Of a DNA stretch of 64,000 nt, positions 1 through 9,101 are shown piece by piece. The stretch covers positions 1,488,001 through 1,552,000 of the forward strand of contig OZ244969.1 in the NCBI GenBank assembly GCA_965222725.1. The letters run 5' to 3'. The DNA is from GCA-2748575 sp965222725 (lineage in GTDB: Bacteria; Pseudomonadota; Gammaproteobacteria; Pseudomonadales; Ketobacteraceae). Within the stretch, counting starts at the first letter, position 1; each line of letters starts with the position of its first letter. Made by a program: the position numbers and the translations under genes. The notes beneath the pieces are model-generated. The model did no database searches, was not told where the DNA came from, and saw only the letters and a list, made by a program, of their open reading frames with translations.

Positions 1-220
1 GGTCGGCTGGCGCCAGATTCACGGTAATGCGTTTGGCAGGGAACTCGTAGTCGGAATTGATAATCGCGCTGCGCACCCGGTCCTTGCTTTCCTTTACCGC
101 GGTATCCGGCAGGCCAACGATGGAAAAGCCGGGTAACCCGTTGGACAGGTGAACTTCAACGGTTACCAGGGGAGCGTTCATGCCCATGGAGGCGCGGGAG
201 TGGAGTATGGCTAGGGACAT
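1..220 (-). CDS. comM: ComM/YifB family AAA+ ATPase, N-terminal part (runs off window)
   Basis: Only the first 73 codons are in the window; the gene reads leftwards and continues beyond base 1. The translation begins MSLAILHSRASMGMNAPL and contains GLPGFSIVGLPDTAVKESKD and a SDYEFPAKRITVNLAPAD stretch, the typical N-terminus of the YifB/ComM (Mg-chelatase-like) family. This region folds like the Lon protease domain. In family members it precedes a AAA+ motor that drives branch migration during integration of transforming DNA. ATG at 220 was chosen because it matches the family start exactly; no strong ribosome binding site is visible. The assignment is secure by sequence; the helicase role is family knowledge. 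Confidence 0.93.
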   Translation of the reverse strand, partial: MSLAILHSRASMGMNAPLVTVEVHLSNGLPGFSIVGLPDTAVKESKDRVRSAIINSDYEFPAKRITVNLAPAD

Positions 221-246
221 GAATGGGGTTCGGCTTCAGGTTGTGT

Positions 247-262
247 TGAATTAATTAATTCA
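247..262. repeat. 16-bp AT-rich perfect palindrome in the comM/TPR divergent region
   Basis: TGAATTAATTAATTCA is a perfect palindrome located 27 bp upstream of the comM start and 64 bp upstream of the proposed promoter of the TPR gene. A 9-bp direct repeat AATTCAGAC occurs at 257-265 and again at 318-326. It may be a protein-binding dyad for one of the divergent genes, but this is only inferred from symmetry and position. Confidence 0.3.
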
Positions 263-325
263 GACAGGAGCGGCTTAAATAAATCCCCTGAAGTGGCCGC
301 GCCGGGCACCGGAGCCAATTCAGAC

Positions 326-353
326 TTGGCGAATCTTTGAACTGTGATATGAT
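326..353 (+). promoter_or_regulatory. Candidate sigma-70 promoter for the TPR/C39 gene
   Basis: TTGGCG at 326-331 and TATGAT at 348-353 are separated by 16 bp, close to the -35/-10 consensus. Transcription would start near 360, giving a leader of roughly 95 nt before the ATG at 455. Confidence 0.4.
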
Positions 354-454
354 TCGGGAGTTGCTTTGTCAGGGACATTCGGGCACTGACAAAAGTGCAC
401 CGACGAAAGGAATCGGCCTTCAGATGTAATAGCTGTAAAGAAGAAGTCAATCAT

Positions 455-3400
455 ATGGATATGCCAACGCTGACCACCAAACAACTGGTTACCGAACTCA
501 GAACCCTGCATCAGCAGGGGCTTTACTTTCAGGAACTCTCCCTCGCCCAGGATCACTGGGGCCCCTACAACCGCTGGCGTACCCAGGATCAGCTGCTGAT
601 TGGCGGTAATATCTTTGCCAATCTGGGGCTGCAGCGTATCGCCACTGCCATGCGCCTGTGGGGCTGGCGCAAAAACCGCGGTAATCCGGAAGCCATCTAC
701 TACCTGACACTGGCCACCTTTGCCCGCAAGGGTCCGCTGGCGGCGCTCAAGCTTTTTTCCCATCACGGGGATTTGCTGCGGGCAAAGCCGGCCATTAGAG
801 CACGCTGGCTGGCCCTGAAGGCTGCCGTGTATGGCCAGTACCGGGATTGGGAATCCGCACACCAGTTGCTGGACAAAGCCATGCAGCTGGCCCCGGCGCA
901 TCCTCAGGTCACCATGGAACTGGCGTATCTGCTGGAGCAGGAAGATCGCTATCAGGAGGCTGCCGATGTTGTGGCGCCGCTGGCCGCAAAAAGATTCCGC
1001 CCGGCACTGCAGTTTGCCGCCCACCTGAAAACCCTGGCGGACGATCGCGATGGTGCCATGGCGCTGTTAAAGCCGGCCATGGAATCGATGGAAAGCCTGT
1101 CCCCCTGCCTGCAGCTGTTCCGGCTCTATCAGGAAAAGGGCGATCCGGAGAATGCAGCCCGCTGCGTGGCGCGGGCCCGGCAATGGTTACCGCAGGACCG
1201 GGAATCCCTGAGTCAGGAGCTGGCCTTTGCGGATTACGAGCTGGCTTACCAGCGTCGGGATTTTCCCGAGGCAATGTCCATACTGGAAAACATTCAGGCG
1301 CCTTTTTATCAGACAGTGAAGAAAAACCTGCAGCAGGCGGATTTAACGCGGGCGCCGGTAAAGCTGGCGGTTCCCTTTGTGCGCCAGCACCACATGACCT
1401 GCGCACCCGCCACCCTGACCGCCATTGCCAGGTACTGGAACCGGCCGGTGGATCATCTGGGTATTGTGGAAGACATCTGCTACGACGGCACCTCCAATCA
1501 TGCGGAGCGGCAGTGGGCCCTGGATCAGGGCTGGGCAATCCGCGAGTTTGATTTGCAGCCGGACGTGGCCCGGGCGCTGATTGACGCCGGTGTACCTTTT
1601 ACGCTGTCCACAGTGGCGCCCGGGTCAGCGCACCTTCAGGCCATTATCGGCTACGATCCGTTGCAGGGGCTTTACCTGATTCGCGATCCCTATTATCCGT
1701 CGGTACAGGAAGCGCTGATCGAAGAATTCGGTAAACAGTACGAATCTACCGGGCCTCGCTGTCTGGTGCTTTTGCCTAAGGAAGAGGAAGCGCGTCTGGC
1801 CGGTATCCAGTTCCCGTCGGCAGACTTGTATGATCAGAACTTTGAACTGCAGAATGCGCTTAAACAACACGATCGCGGTGCGGCACAAGGGATAGTGGCC
1901 GGCCTGAAAAAAGCGTATCCGGGCCACCGTTTAACACTGCATGCCGAACGCTCTGTGGCCCGTTACGATGGCAACAAGCTGCAGGAACTCGCCTTGATCG
2001 AACAGCTGCTGGCGCTGTATCCCCAGGATCTGAACCTGCAATCGGAAAAGGCTTATCTGCTGGGTGTGCTGGGCCGGCAGGAAGAGCGCATCGGTTTTCT
2101 GAAAGCACAGGTGGAGCAGGCGGTTCCCCACCCCTATCTGGTGGAAGCGCTGGCCAACTCACTGCGCCAGGATAACCGGCAGGCAGGCTATTGTGCCCAG
2201 TTGTTGCGTTACCTGTTATATCGTCAGCCCACCAATGCCTTTGCCCTGTGGATGCTGGCGGGCAGCCTCTGGGATCTGCAGGAATACGAAAGGGCCTTTG
2301 AATATTATCGTTTGTGCACCTGCCTGGAAGACAAACACGAAGGCTATATCTCCTCCTATTTCAAAGCGGCGCGTTTTTTAAAACGCCAGGATCAGGCCCT
2401 GGAAAAACTGGAACGGCGCATCAAACACCTGGGCGAAAAGTCTTTTTACCCTTATGAAAGCCTGTACTTTGCTCACCGGGCCCTGAGCCAGGACAGTCAA
2501 GCCATGGCGGTGCTGGAAGCAGCCCGCCGGCATCATGACAAAGAAGGCGAGCTGACCCGGCGGCTGACAGAGATTTATCTGTACAACGGCATGCTGGAAC
2601 GGGCCCGTGAAACCCTTGCGAAAGGCCGCGAACAGGTGTCGGAAGCCACCTGGTACGAGCTGAACGCCCGCATTGCCAACCACCGTGGCGAGTGGCGCCA
2701 GGAAAAGGAACATTTCGAAAAACTGTTGGCGCTGGCGCCTTTGCATTATCCCACGGTGCAGGCACTGGCCAGCCTGCTTGCCGAACATGAAAGTGAATCG
2801 GCGGCTCGGGCGCTGATTGATTCCCGGCTGGACATTAACCCCACGGATCGTGACTTTCTGAATCTGCGCCTTGACTGGATGTACAGCGAACCGGACGCAG
2901 AAAAAGAAAAGTTTGCCCGGCATATTGTTTCCCTTCATGAACAGGATCCGGCTGCCCATTGTCGTCTGGCGCAGATTCTGGTGGAACGTTCGGAATCACT
3001 GCAGGTGGAGCAGGACACCGCCACGGCGGAAGCGCTGGGCAAGCGCCTGTTTGCCGAAGCCATGGCGCAGGTGACGCTGGCTTACGACATCAACCCCCAG
3101 GATAGCGATACTCTGCTGACGCTGGGGGACTTGTACCGCCGCCAGGAAGATTATGACAATGCCCGCAAGTACTATCAGGAAGCGGTGGTGCTGTCTGCCG
3201 ATACGGAAAACCTGTTTCCGCGGTTGCTGTTGTGCGGACAAAGCATGCAGGAAAAGCGGGATCTGCTGGCGTTTATTCATGAGCAGCTGATGGCGCAAAC
3301 CTCCTATGGCAACGGCATTCTTGAATACATGGATGTGGCCCGCGATCTGATACCCGATGAGGATCTGCTAAAGTTTCTAGAGCAGGCGGTAAGCATCCGC

Positions 3401-5491
3401 CCGGATCTGTGGCAATCCTGGGCCGCCATAGCCATGCATCTGGGTACCATGGATCGCGTGGATGATGCGCTTTCCAATATCGATAATGGCATTCGCCGCT
3501 TTCCGTTTATTCCCCGCCTGTTGCTGGAGCGGGCGCGGCTGTTCTATGTCAGCCAGCAATTTTCCTTTGCTGAACGGGATCTGAAAAATGCACTGGCGAT
3601 TTCGCCCCAGTGGATTCAGGGCATCACTTTTCTTGCGGATATTTATGAAGCGCAGGGGCGCCTCAAGGATGCCAGGGCGCTGATAGAATCCGCGTTAAAT
3701 CATTCCCCCAGAGCGTCCAGTCTGCATGGCTATCTGGCAGATCTGCTGGAACAGAATGGCGACCCCGAATCGGCGTTGCATTCACTGGAAAAAGCGCTGC
3801 GCCTTTCCCCCGGATACGAATGGGCCTGGGCGCGTTACCATGACATCAGTGGCCAGCTGGGCCACCATGACAAAACCTTTTATCTGGCGCAGTCGTTGCG
3901 GGAGCACTACCCGAATAATGCCTACCTGTTGAAAGTGCTGGCAGAGCAGGCAACGGATGTTGAACAGAAGCTCGGGTTTATCGATCAGGCCCTGTGCATG
4001 CGCCCCCGGCATGAAGACTATAACCTGGTGAAGTGCCGGATTCTGTTTGCGGATAACCGCTTGTCGGAGCTGCGGGAGTTTATTCATGACGCCAAATGGG
4101 CGGGCTTTCCCTTGCCCAGCCTGCTGACTTATGAAGCCTGGGCCGATGCCCGCTACCAGCGTTTTGAAACGGCCATTGAAAAAATTCGCCATGTGACCGA
4201 AACCTATCCCCACTGTTTTGATGGTTGGCGTTTTCTGGCGCGCTGGCTGCAGCAAACCGGCCAGTATGAAGAGGCCGCGCAGCATATCAAAACCTGTGTC
4301 CGTCTGAGTCCCCATAATCCCCGGGCGCTGATTCTGGCAGCGGAAACCTGTATTGAAGCGGCAAACAACAAAGTGGCGGTGGATGAAACCAGTATCAACC
4401 ATTGGTTAAAAAAGGCGGTAGTGCTGGATCCCAAGGATCAGTACAACAACCTGATCTGGCTGGACCACCTGATTGCAACCGAAAACCTGCAAGGGCTGGC
4501 AGAAGCGCGCACGATTATTCGCTGTGATGAAAGCAATTTTTACTATCAGGTGAGATTCTTGCAGGCGGATATTCTGGAAGCGAATCATGATGCTGCGTTA
4601 CAAAAGTTTCATCAGTTGCTTGTGAGCAGCGAAACCAATACCTGGTTGTTCGATACCAGTTACAGCACCCTGATGCGTGCGGTACCCCGGCAGCGCTGCC
4701 TTGATATCATGGAGCCGTTGTTAAAGCACCCTGATGTGAATCCGTTATTGGGGCGCCTCTGGTTACGCTATGCTTTTGACACGGACAGAACCGGCAAATC
4801 GGTTGTGCCCTCGCTGGAACGATTGGCTGATACGCCCCTCTGGCCTGAGGCATTGGAGGAGGTTTTCTCGCCTTCCCGTTACGGGAGTGTCACCAAAAAA
4901 GTGATCCGCCGCTATCGCAAGGAACTGCAACAACAGGGCCGCTTGTGGAGCCTGGTGGTGTTTTATTACAGCCGTCAGCAACAGTGGAAAAATGTCAGGT
5001 CCTGGTGCCAGTCTCACTGGAAACGCAATACCAACGATGCCTGGGCAGTTTATCTTTACAGTTACGGCCTGCGCCTGAGCGGGGACTGGCAACAGGCCGC
5101 CGCTGTCAATCACTACGCGCTGACGTTACCGGAGGATGACTATATTGATCGCATCCTGCTTTGGCACCTTGTGGACGGCGCGCTCATAAACCGGCAAAAA
5201 ATTGAGCTGGATACCATCGGGCGGATTCGGGTGCCGGAGCTGTCGGCGCTTGAAACCTATGCCTTTGATTTGTTGCAGGCCATGTGGGCGGCACAGCATC
5301 AGGGTATACAAGGCGCATATCAGGATATTTTTGCGATACTGGATAACGCCAAGCGGCAGCATCATGACGTGCTGCACGTACCTGTTACCCAGGGGCTGAA
5401 AAAACAGGTGCGCCGATTCCTTACCCTTTATATTCAGGGCAATATCTGGCAACAGCTGTTGTGGCGAATCCGGTTATTTAACCGGATGTGA
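455..5491 (+). CDS. Giant TPR protein with embedded C39-like cysteine peptidase domain
   Basis: This 1678-residue protein is mostly tandem helical repeats of tetratricopeptide type. Around residues 300-430 a papain-like C39 domain interrupts them. A candidate triad is visible: Cys316 in HHMTCAPATL, His393 in GSAHLQAIIGYD and Asp411 in LIRDPYYPS. The spacings (77 and 18 residues) match those of bacteriocin-processing C39 peptidases, and Gln311 could serve the oxyanion hole. There is no signal peptide, ABC transporter part or membrane segment, so it is probably cytoplasmic. ATG at 455 was chosen over an upstream in-frame start at 395 because that extension is Cys/Arg-rich and unlike the rest; the ribosome binding site is weak (AAGAAG). 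It stands alone, convergent with the metalloprotease gene. The substrate is unknown and the peptidase activity is inferred. Confidence 0.75.
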   Translation: MDMPTLTTKQLVTELRTLHQQGLYFQELSLAQDHWGPYNRWRTQDQLLIGGNIFANLGLQRIATAMRLWGWRKNRGNPEAIYYLTLATFARKGPLAALKLFSHHGDLLRAKPAIRARWLALKAAVYGQYRDWESAHQLLDKAMQLAPAHPQVTMELAYLLEQEDRYQEAADVVAPLAAKRFRPALQFAAHLKTLADDRDGAMALLKPAMESMESLSPCLQLFRLYQEKGDPENAARCVARARQWLPQDRESLSQELAFADYELAYQRRDFPEAMSILENIQAPFYQTVKKNLQQADLTRAPVKLAVPFVRQHHMTCAPATLTAIARYWNRPVDHLGIVEDICYDGTSNHAERQWALDQGWAIREFDLQPDVARALIDAGVPFTLSTVAPGSAHLQAIIGYDPLQGLYLIRDPYYPSVQEALIEEFGKQYESTGPRCLVLLPKEEEARLAGIQFPSADLYDQNFELQNALKQHDRGAAQGIVAGLKKAYPGHRLTLHAERSVARYDGNKLQELALIEQLLALYPQDLNLQSEKAYLLGVLGRQEERIGFLKAQVEQAVPHPYLVEALANSLRQDNRQAGYCAQLLRYLLYRQPTNAFALWMLAGSLWDLQEYERAFEYYRLCTCLEDKHEGYISSYFKAARFLKRQDQALEKLERRIKHLGEKSFYPYESLYFAHRALSQDSQAMAVLEAARRHHDKEGELTRRLTEIYLYNGMLERARETLAKGREQVSEATWYELNARIANHRGEWRQEKEHFEKLLALAPLHYPTVQALASLLAEHESESAARALIDSRLDINPTDRDFLNLRLDWMYSEPDAEKEKFARHIVSLHEQDPAAHCRLAQILVERSESLQVEQDTATAEALGKRLFAEAMAQVTLAYDINPQDSDTLLTLGDLYRRQEDYDNARKYYQEAVVLSADTENLFPRLLLCGQSMQEKRDLLAFIHEQLMAQTSYGNGILEYMDVARDLIPDEDLLKFLEQAVSIRPDLWQSWAAIAMHLGTMDRVDDALSNIDNGIRRFPFIPRLLLERARLFYVSQQFSFAERDLKNALAISPQWIQGITFLADIYEAQGRLKDARALIESALNHSPRASSLHGYLADLLEQNGDPESALHSLEKALRLSPGYEWAWARYHDISGQLGHHDKTFYLAQSLREHYPNNAYLLKVLAEQATDVEQKLGFIDQALCMRPRHEDYNLVKCRILFADNRLSELREFIHDAKWAGFPLPSLLTYEAWADARYQRFETAIEKIRHVTETYPHCFDGWRFLARWLQQTGQYEEAAQHIKTCVRLSPHNPRALILAAETCIEAANNKVAVDETSINHWLKKAVVLDPKDQYNNLIWLDHLIATENLQGLAEARTIIRCDESNFYYQVRFLQADILEANHDAALQKFHQLLVSSETNTWLFDTSYSTLMRAVPRQRCLDIMEPLLKHPDVNPLLGRLWLRYAFDTDRTGKSVVPSLERLADTPLWPEALEEVFSPSRYGSVTKKVIRRYRKELQQQGRLWSLVVFYYSRQQQWKNVRSWCQSHWKRNTNDAWAVYLYSYGLRLSGDWQQAAAVNHYALTLPEDDYIDRILLWHLVDGALINRQKIELDTIGRIRVPELSALETYAFDLLQAMWAAQHQGIQGAYQDIFAILDNAKRQHHDVLHVPVTQGLKKQVRRFLTLYIQGNIWQQLLWRIRLFNRM

Positions 5492-5549
5492 TTGTGTGTG
5501 GCGCTGGGGGCAAAAAGAGGATGGGTACGAAGGCCGCAAAGCAGGGCAG

Positions 5550-5571
5550 AAAGGGGGCCGGAACCCCCTTT
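5550..5571 (+). terminator. Hairpin terminator between convergent TPR and metalloprotease genes
   Basis: AAAGGGGG (5550-5557) and CCCCCTTT (5564-5571) form an 8-bp perfect stem with a 6-nt loop, between two converging genes. The following T-run is short, so termination strength is uncertain; it may serve both strands. Confidence 0.55.
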
Positions 5572-5617
5572 GTATTACTGAAATACAACTTCTCTGAAAT
5601 GTAACAAGCCCGACAGT

Positions 5618-6814
5618 TTACTCTACCCTTTCAAGATAGAAGCGCTGATTGTCGCCGCTATGACAGCCCCACTGAATCAGGCGGGCGCCACCGTTTTGCG
5701 ACCAGCCGTCAATATCCATACAAATACCGCTGTGCTGGAAGGCCATATGGTACTGGTTGCCTCCCTTGTTGGCGGCTTTGATTTTCTGGTTGCCGCCACC
5801 GTGGCAGTCCCACTGATGAATGGGCGCGCCGTAAGCAGTACTTACACCGGACACATCCACGCACTTGCCGCTGTGTTTGGCCTGCAGATACCAGTAACCA
5901 TTGCCGGCATCGTAAATGCGGAAGCGCTGGTTATCGCCGCCATGGCAGTTCCACTGAACAATGGGAGCACCGTTATGCTTGCCCCAGCCGCCCACATCAA
6001 GGCACTTGCCACTGTGTTTGGCGCGAACCAGATAGGCCGGGGTGCTGCTGGTACGGGTGGGCATAAAGCTGGCAATTTCATCGCGCACCTGGCTTAGCGC
6101 GCGGGATGCATCCGCCTCATTGTGCTGCCCCACCGGTACACCGCAGGCCAGACCGTTACACCCATGGTAAGGGCTGGAAAACTTGGGCACCCAGGGCGCA
6201 TTAAACACCTGCGGGTAGGCCATAATAGAGGCAAACACACCATCCACCCCGTGACCCAGAGCGTAACGGTAACGGGCGCCGCCCTGATCCCCCTGGCGGC
6301 GGGAATGAGTCAGCCCCATGTTGTGGCCCAGTTCATGGGCCAGCACCTGAGCGCCGCAATCGGGCCCGGTGACGTTAAAGGCCCAGTCCCGGTGAACAGC
6401 CACATAACCAACGCCGCAGGAGCCCGTGCGGTGCACCTGAGTCACAAAGTCCGCACCGTACTGATTGCGACGATCACGAACCCAGCCGTTATTGCGGATA
6501 TTGTTCAGCACTTCTCCCATGGAGTTGCCGCCGGCATCGTGATGCAGGGCAGCAACCAGACGCAGCTGAATATCCACGCCACTGTCGCGATACATGCCGT
6601 TGGCCTGATTGACCCAGCCCTGAATGGCGGCCGGTGCCTGGCCACCAAAGCGGTTGTGGGAGTGAGTATCGTAAAGTACCAGCAAGTCCACCGTCGCGGC
6701 CTGACTGAGTGAGCTGATGCCCAATGCCAGGGCGCCGACGAGCTGCTTGACGCCGGAGCCTTTGCCGAGTGAGGATCGGAGTAATCGCACAAAGCGGGAG
6801 CGCAGTATTTTCAT
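5618..6814 (-). CDS. Secreted zinc metalloprotease (reprolysin-like) with C-terminal ricin-type lectin domain
   Basis: The 398-residue product starts with a basic stretch and a hydrophobic segment ending at SLSQAA, a Sec signal peptide. The catalytic domain carries the extended zinc motif HELGHNMGLTH (His160, Glu161, His164, His170) and a Met-turn SIMAYP, as in metzincins of the M12/M72 type. The last ~135 residues contain three QW repeats (VQWNCHGGDNQRF, HQWDCHGGGNQK, IQWGCHSGDNQRF), a complete ricin-B beta-trefoil likely to bind glycans. ATG at 6814 with GAGG nine bases upstream is preferred to a TTG at 6823. There is no long pro-region between signal and protease, which is notable because the upstream gene encodes a pro-domain-like protein 21 bp away. 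Probable role: extracellular proteolysis on glycan surfaces (inference). Confidence 0.88.
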   Translation of the reverse strand: MKILRSRFVRLLRSSLGKGSGVKQLVGALALGISSLSQAATVDLLVLYDTHSHNRFGGQAPAAIQGWVNQANGMYRDSGVDIQLRLVAALHHDAGGNSMGEVLNNIRNNGWVRDRRNQYGADFVTQVHRTGSCGVGYVAVHRDWAFNVTGPDCGAQVLAHELGHNMGLTHSRRQGDQGGARYRYALGHGVDGVFASIMAYPQVFNAPWVPKFSSPYHGCNGLACGVPVGQHNEADASRALSQVRDEIASFMPTRTSSTPAYLVRAKHSGKCLDVGGWGKHNGAPIVQWNCHGGDNQRFRIYDAGNGYWYLQAKHSGKCVDVSGVSTAYGAPIHQWDCHGGGNQKIKAANKGGNQYHMAFQHSGICMDIDGWSQNGGARLIQWGCHSGDNQRFYLERVE

Positions 6815-6835
6815 GAGTAACAACCTCGTTTTGTT

Positions 6836-7693
6836 TTAGTTATCTAGCGGAAGCGGCACAATGACTTCATCGTTCTGAGCCAGCGCCTCTTCCGACACCG
6901 CAGGTGTCCGGGACAGTTCTTCTTCGGAAACTTCAATTAACTGATCAGGCTCCTTGAACAGGGTTTTGCTGCTGACAATCCAGCCGGAACCGTTGTGGGC
7001 CTCCAGTTCAAAATGCCCATGGGGGGTGGTGATGCCGCCCACAATCAAGGAGCCGCTCTTGGTAAGAAAGACATGGCTTTTGCCGGGCAACCCGGGAACG
7101 TTTTCCAGGTGGCCTTCCCAGTTGACGCTGTCACCCACGCCCACCATGGCCTGGTCGATCTTTGCGGTATAGACCCCGTTGATCTGGCCAATCTGAATTT
7201 CCAGCGTATCCCCAGGCAGCAGGGATTCGATTTTGGCCTGGTTCACTTCAATAAACTCACGGCCGTCCATGGCTTGTTCCTGTGTCAGTGGCAGGTGGTC
7301 TGCCGGTGTATCGCTCACCTCCCAGGCATAGGGTTGCTGCATGGCGTCATAAATCGCCTGTGCATTCTGGTCAGCGCCCTGACGGCGGTTGCGGATTTCA
7401 TTCAGGCGGTCGGCAAAGGTGGCGTAGTCTGGGTTGGGATCGGGTTGTTGCAGCAGGTCGTTGCCGGTTTCTGTAGATGATGCCTGCGGGTTTTGTCTGG
7501 GTTGAGTCTCGGTAATCTGAGGTGTGTTTGATTGGGCTGCTGAATTTGAAATCATGCCGGCAGGTAGCGTGGCTACCGGCGGCACAGGTTCCGTTGAGTC
7601 GGCAACGGTAATTGTCTGGAGCTGATAAGTCAGGGCAGTGATCAGGCCTGCGGTGGCCATACCTGCCACAAAAAAGATTTTATTCTTGTTCAT
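6836..7693 (-). CDS. Membrane-anchored or secreted companion of the metalloprotease, pro-domain-like
   Basis: The 285-residue protein has an N-terminal hydrophobic segment (about residues 6-25), a low-complexity Pro/Thr/Gln linker, and a folded region at about residues 125-250. That region includes GDTLEIQIGQINGVY, SVNWEGHLENVPGLPG, VFLTKSGSLIVGGITTPHG and FELEAHNGSGWIVSS. The pattern resembles the N-terminal pro-regions of bacterial secreted reprolysin-like proteases, where a beta-rich module precedes the catalytic domain. It is the first gene of a two-gene unit with the metalloprotease immediately downstream, so an inhibitor/chaperone role for that protease is a reasonable inference. It could instead be an unrelated periplasmic protein. 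The start codon lies next to a 12-bp hairpin that contains the ribosome binding site. Confidence 0.6.
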   Translation of the reverse strand: MNKNKIFFVAGMATAGLITALTYQLQTITVADSTEPVPPVATLPAGMISNSAAQSNTPQITETQPRQNPQASSTETGNDLLQQPDPNPDYATFADRLNEIRNRRQGADQNAQAIYDAMQQPYAWEVSDTPADHLPLTQEQAMDGREFIEVNQAKIESLLPGDTLEIQIGQINGVYTAKIDQAMVGVGDSVNWEGHLENVPGLPGKSHVFLTKSGSLIVGGITTPHGHFELEAHNGSGWIVSSKTLFKEPDQLIEVSEEELSRTPAVSEEALAQNDEVIVPLPLDN

Positions 7694-7697
7694 GGTG

Positions 7698-7737
7698 TCT
7701 CCCCGTAACAGGTTTGATCCTTTACGTTACGGGGAGA
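7698..7737 (-). promoter_or_regulatory. Perfect 12-bp hairpin that sequesters the ribosome binding site of the 6836-7693 gene
   Basis: Arms 7698-7709 and 7726-7737 are exactly complementary, with a 16-nt loop. On the mRNA the downstream arm is GTTACGGGGAGA, four bases before the ATG, so the GGGGAG Shine-Dalgarno is fully paired. There is no T-run after it, which argues against a simple terminator for the upstream lipoprotein gene (ending at 7795). It may act as a translational switch for the protease operon. Confidence 0.6.
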
Positions 7738-7794
7738 ATGTGGGGAAAGTTTGGAGGGTTGGCAGGCGTTCGGGTTAGATAATTGGGTTAAGCC

Positions 7795-9084
7795 TTAACG
7801 AACCTGGTGTTTGAAGAGGGAGCCGATGGTACCCGAAGATGTTTCAGCGCTCTCGGTAATGCCCGCAGAATACACGTAACTGGCTTTCACTTTTACCACC
7901 TCTGAAGCAAAGTCAGTGATGCGTAAGGTGTCTTTCAGTATCGCGTTATCACTGATCAGAAGAGTGGTCTGATGAACGCTGGATCCCTCTTCAAACAGGC
8001 TGACATAGCAGGTGTTGGCATCATTATTGTTATCAAGGCCAATAATTGCCAGCAAGCTGGCCTCTCTTGTGCTCTCGAAACGGGCAGCACCTTTGGGTGT
8101 CACGTTGTACACAGTGAGCTGGTTGTTATTCATAGTTGCGACACACACTGCACCAGAGGCATTTGTAGAAACAATGCCGTTGCCACTGCTTGTCGTATCC
8201 AGCTCGTCGACAATGCCAAGTTCATCATCCAGGGTGATGGTCTTAAGGCCCGCTTCCCCCTGTCCAAGTATTACCAGGTGGTTTTCGCCACCGTCAAAAT
8301 CTGTAATGCTGGTCAAACCAAGATTAGCTGCAGACAGTTCAACAAGGAAAACACCCTGCTCGTTTAAGATGTGGATGGAATCGTTAATTCGCAATGCTAT
8401 GTTGCCATTCATCAGAGACGCGATTTCACCCGCTCCAGGAAAGAAAGGCGGTGTGCCAGGGCCAGACAAGTAGTTATCCAGATTGTCATTTGGTATCTCG
8501 TTTGTCTCTCCCCCCAATTCACAGCCGGGTCCACAGGGCTGGGTGGGGGTGTAGCTCCATAGCTCTGAGCCTTCCGGGGAAAATGCTGTAACTGTACTTC
8601 CATTCAATAGAAGGTAAGTATCATCAGGAGTGATTACCAGGTCTGAAGGTATAGCGAAATCATGACCATCTATATGCTTTTCCCATTCAATCTGACCATC
8701 GCTATTGATTTTTGCAAAGAGTGATGGAGAAAAGGGAATATCCTGCGTCGCCGCGCTGAAGATAACATTGTTCTGCGAGTCTGTTGCGATATAGGAGTTT
8801 TCGCCGGGAAGTCCAAAATGCATAAACCCTGGGAAGTTATGGTGCCACAAAAGATTACCGTTATTATCATACTGAACAACGATGGCGGCATGCTGATCGT
8901 CGTTAGTCACCGTTTGGCCCATAACGACAGGGTTTATGTTATTCGTAAATGCTATGTCATAAAAACGACTGTAATCGTTGTTAATGCCTGGAAAGGATGC
9001 TTCCCAAACTTTAACAACACAAGCAGATAGCGTAATGGTGGCGGCCGTAAGGCCAATAATGAGGGGTAGCTTTCCTTTAGCCAT
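7795..9084 (-). CDS. Outer-membrane or periplasmic lipoprotein with beta-propeller-like repeats
   Basis: The 429-residue product begins with a lipoprotein signal whose lipobox is LSAC (Cys22). The mature part is beta-rich and repetitive, with WHHNF, IEWEKHI, SELWSYTP and similar 'datum compared with next clause' blades that resemble PQQ/beta-propeller repeats. No catalytic motif was recognised. AAGGAG lies 7-8 bases upstream of the ATG at 9084. The 710-bp neighbourhood upstream contains ubiK on the same strand but a large dyad separates them, so it probably has its own control. It may be a surface-associated binding protein; function unknown. Confidence 0.6.
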   Translation of the reverse strand: MAKGKLPLIIGLTAATITLSACVVKVWEASFPGINNDYSRFYDIAFTNNINPVVMGQTVTNDDQHAAIVVQYDNNGNLLWHHNFPGFMHFGLPGENSYIATDSQNNVIFSAATQDIPFSPSLFAKINSDGQIEWEKHIDGHDFAIPSDLVITPDDTYLLLNGSTVTAFSPEGSELWSYTPTQPCGPGCELGGETNEIPNDNLDNYLSGPGTPPFFPGAGEIASLMNGNIALRINDSIHILNEQGVFLVELSAANLGLTSITDFDGGENHLVILGQGEAGLKTITLDDELGIVDELDTTSSGNGIVSTNASGAVCVATMNNNQLTVYNVTPKGAARFESTREASLLAIIGLDNNNDANTCYVSLFEEGSSVHQTTLLISDNAILKDTLRITDFASEVVKVKASYVYSAGITESAETSSGTIGSLFKHQVR

Positions 9085-9101
9085 AGTAGAACTCCTTGGA
9101 T

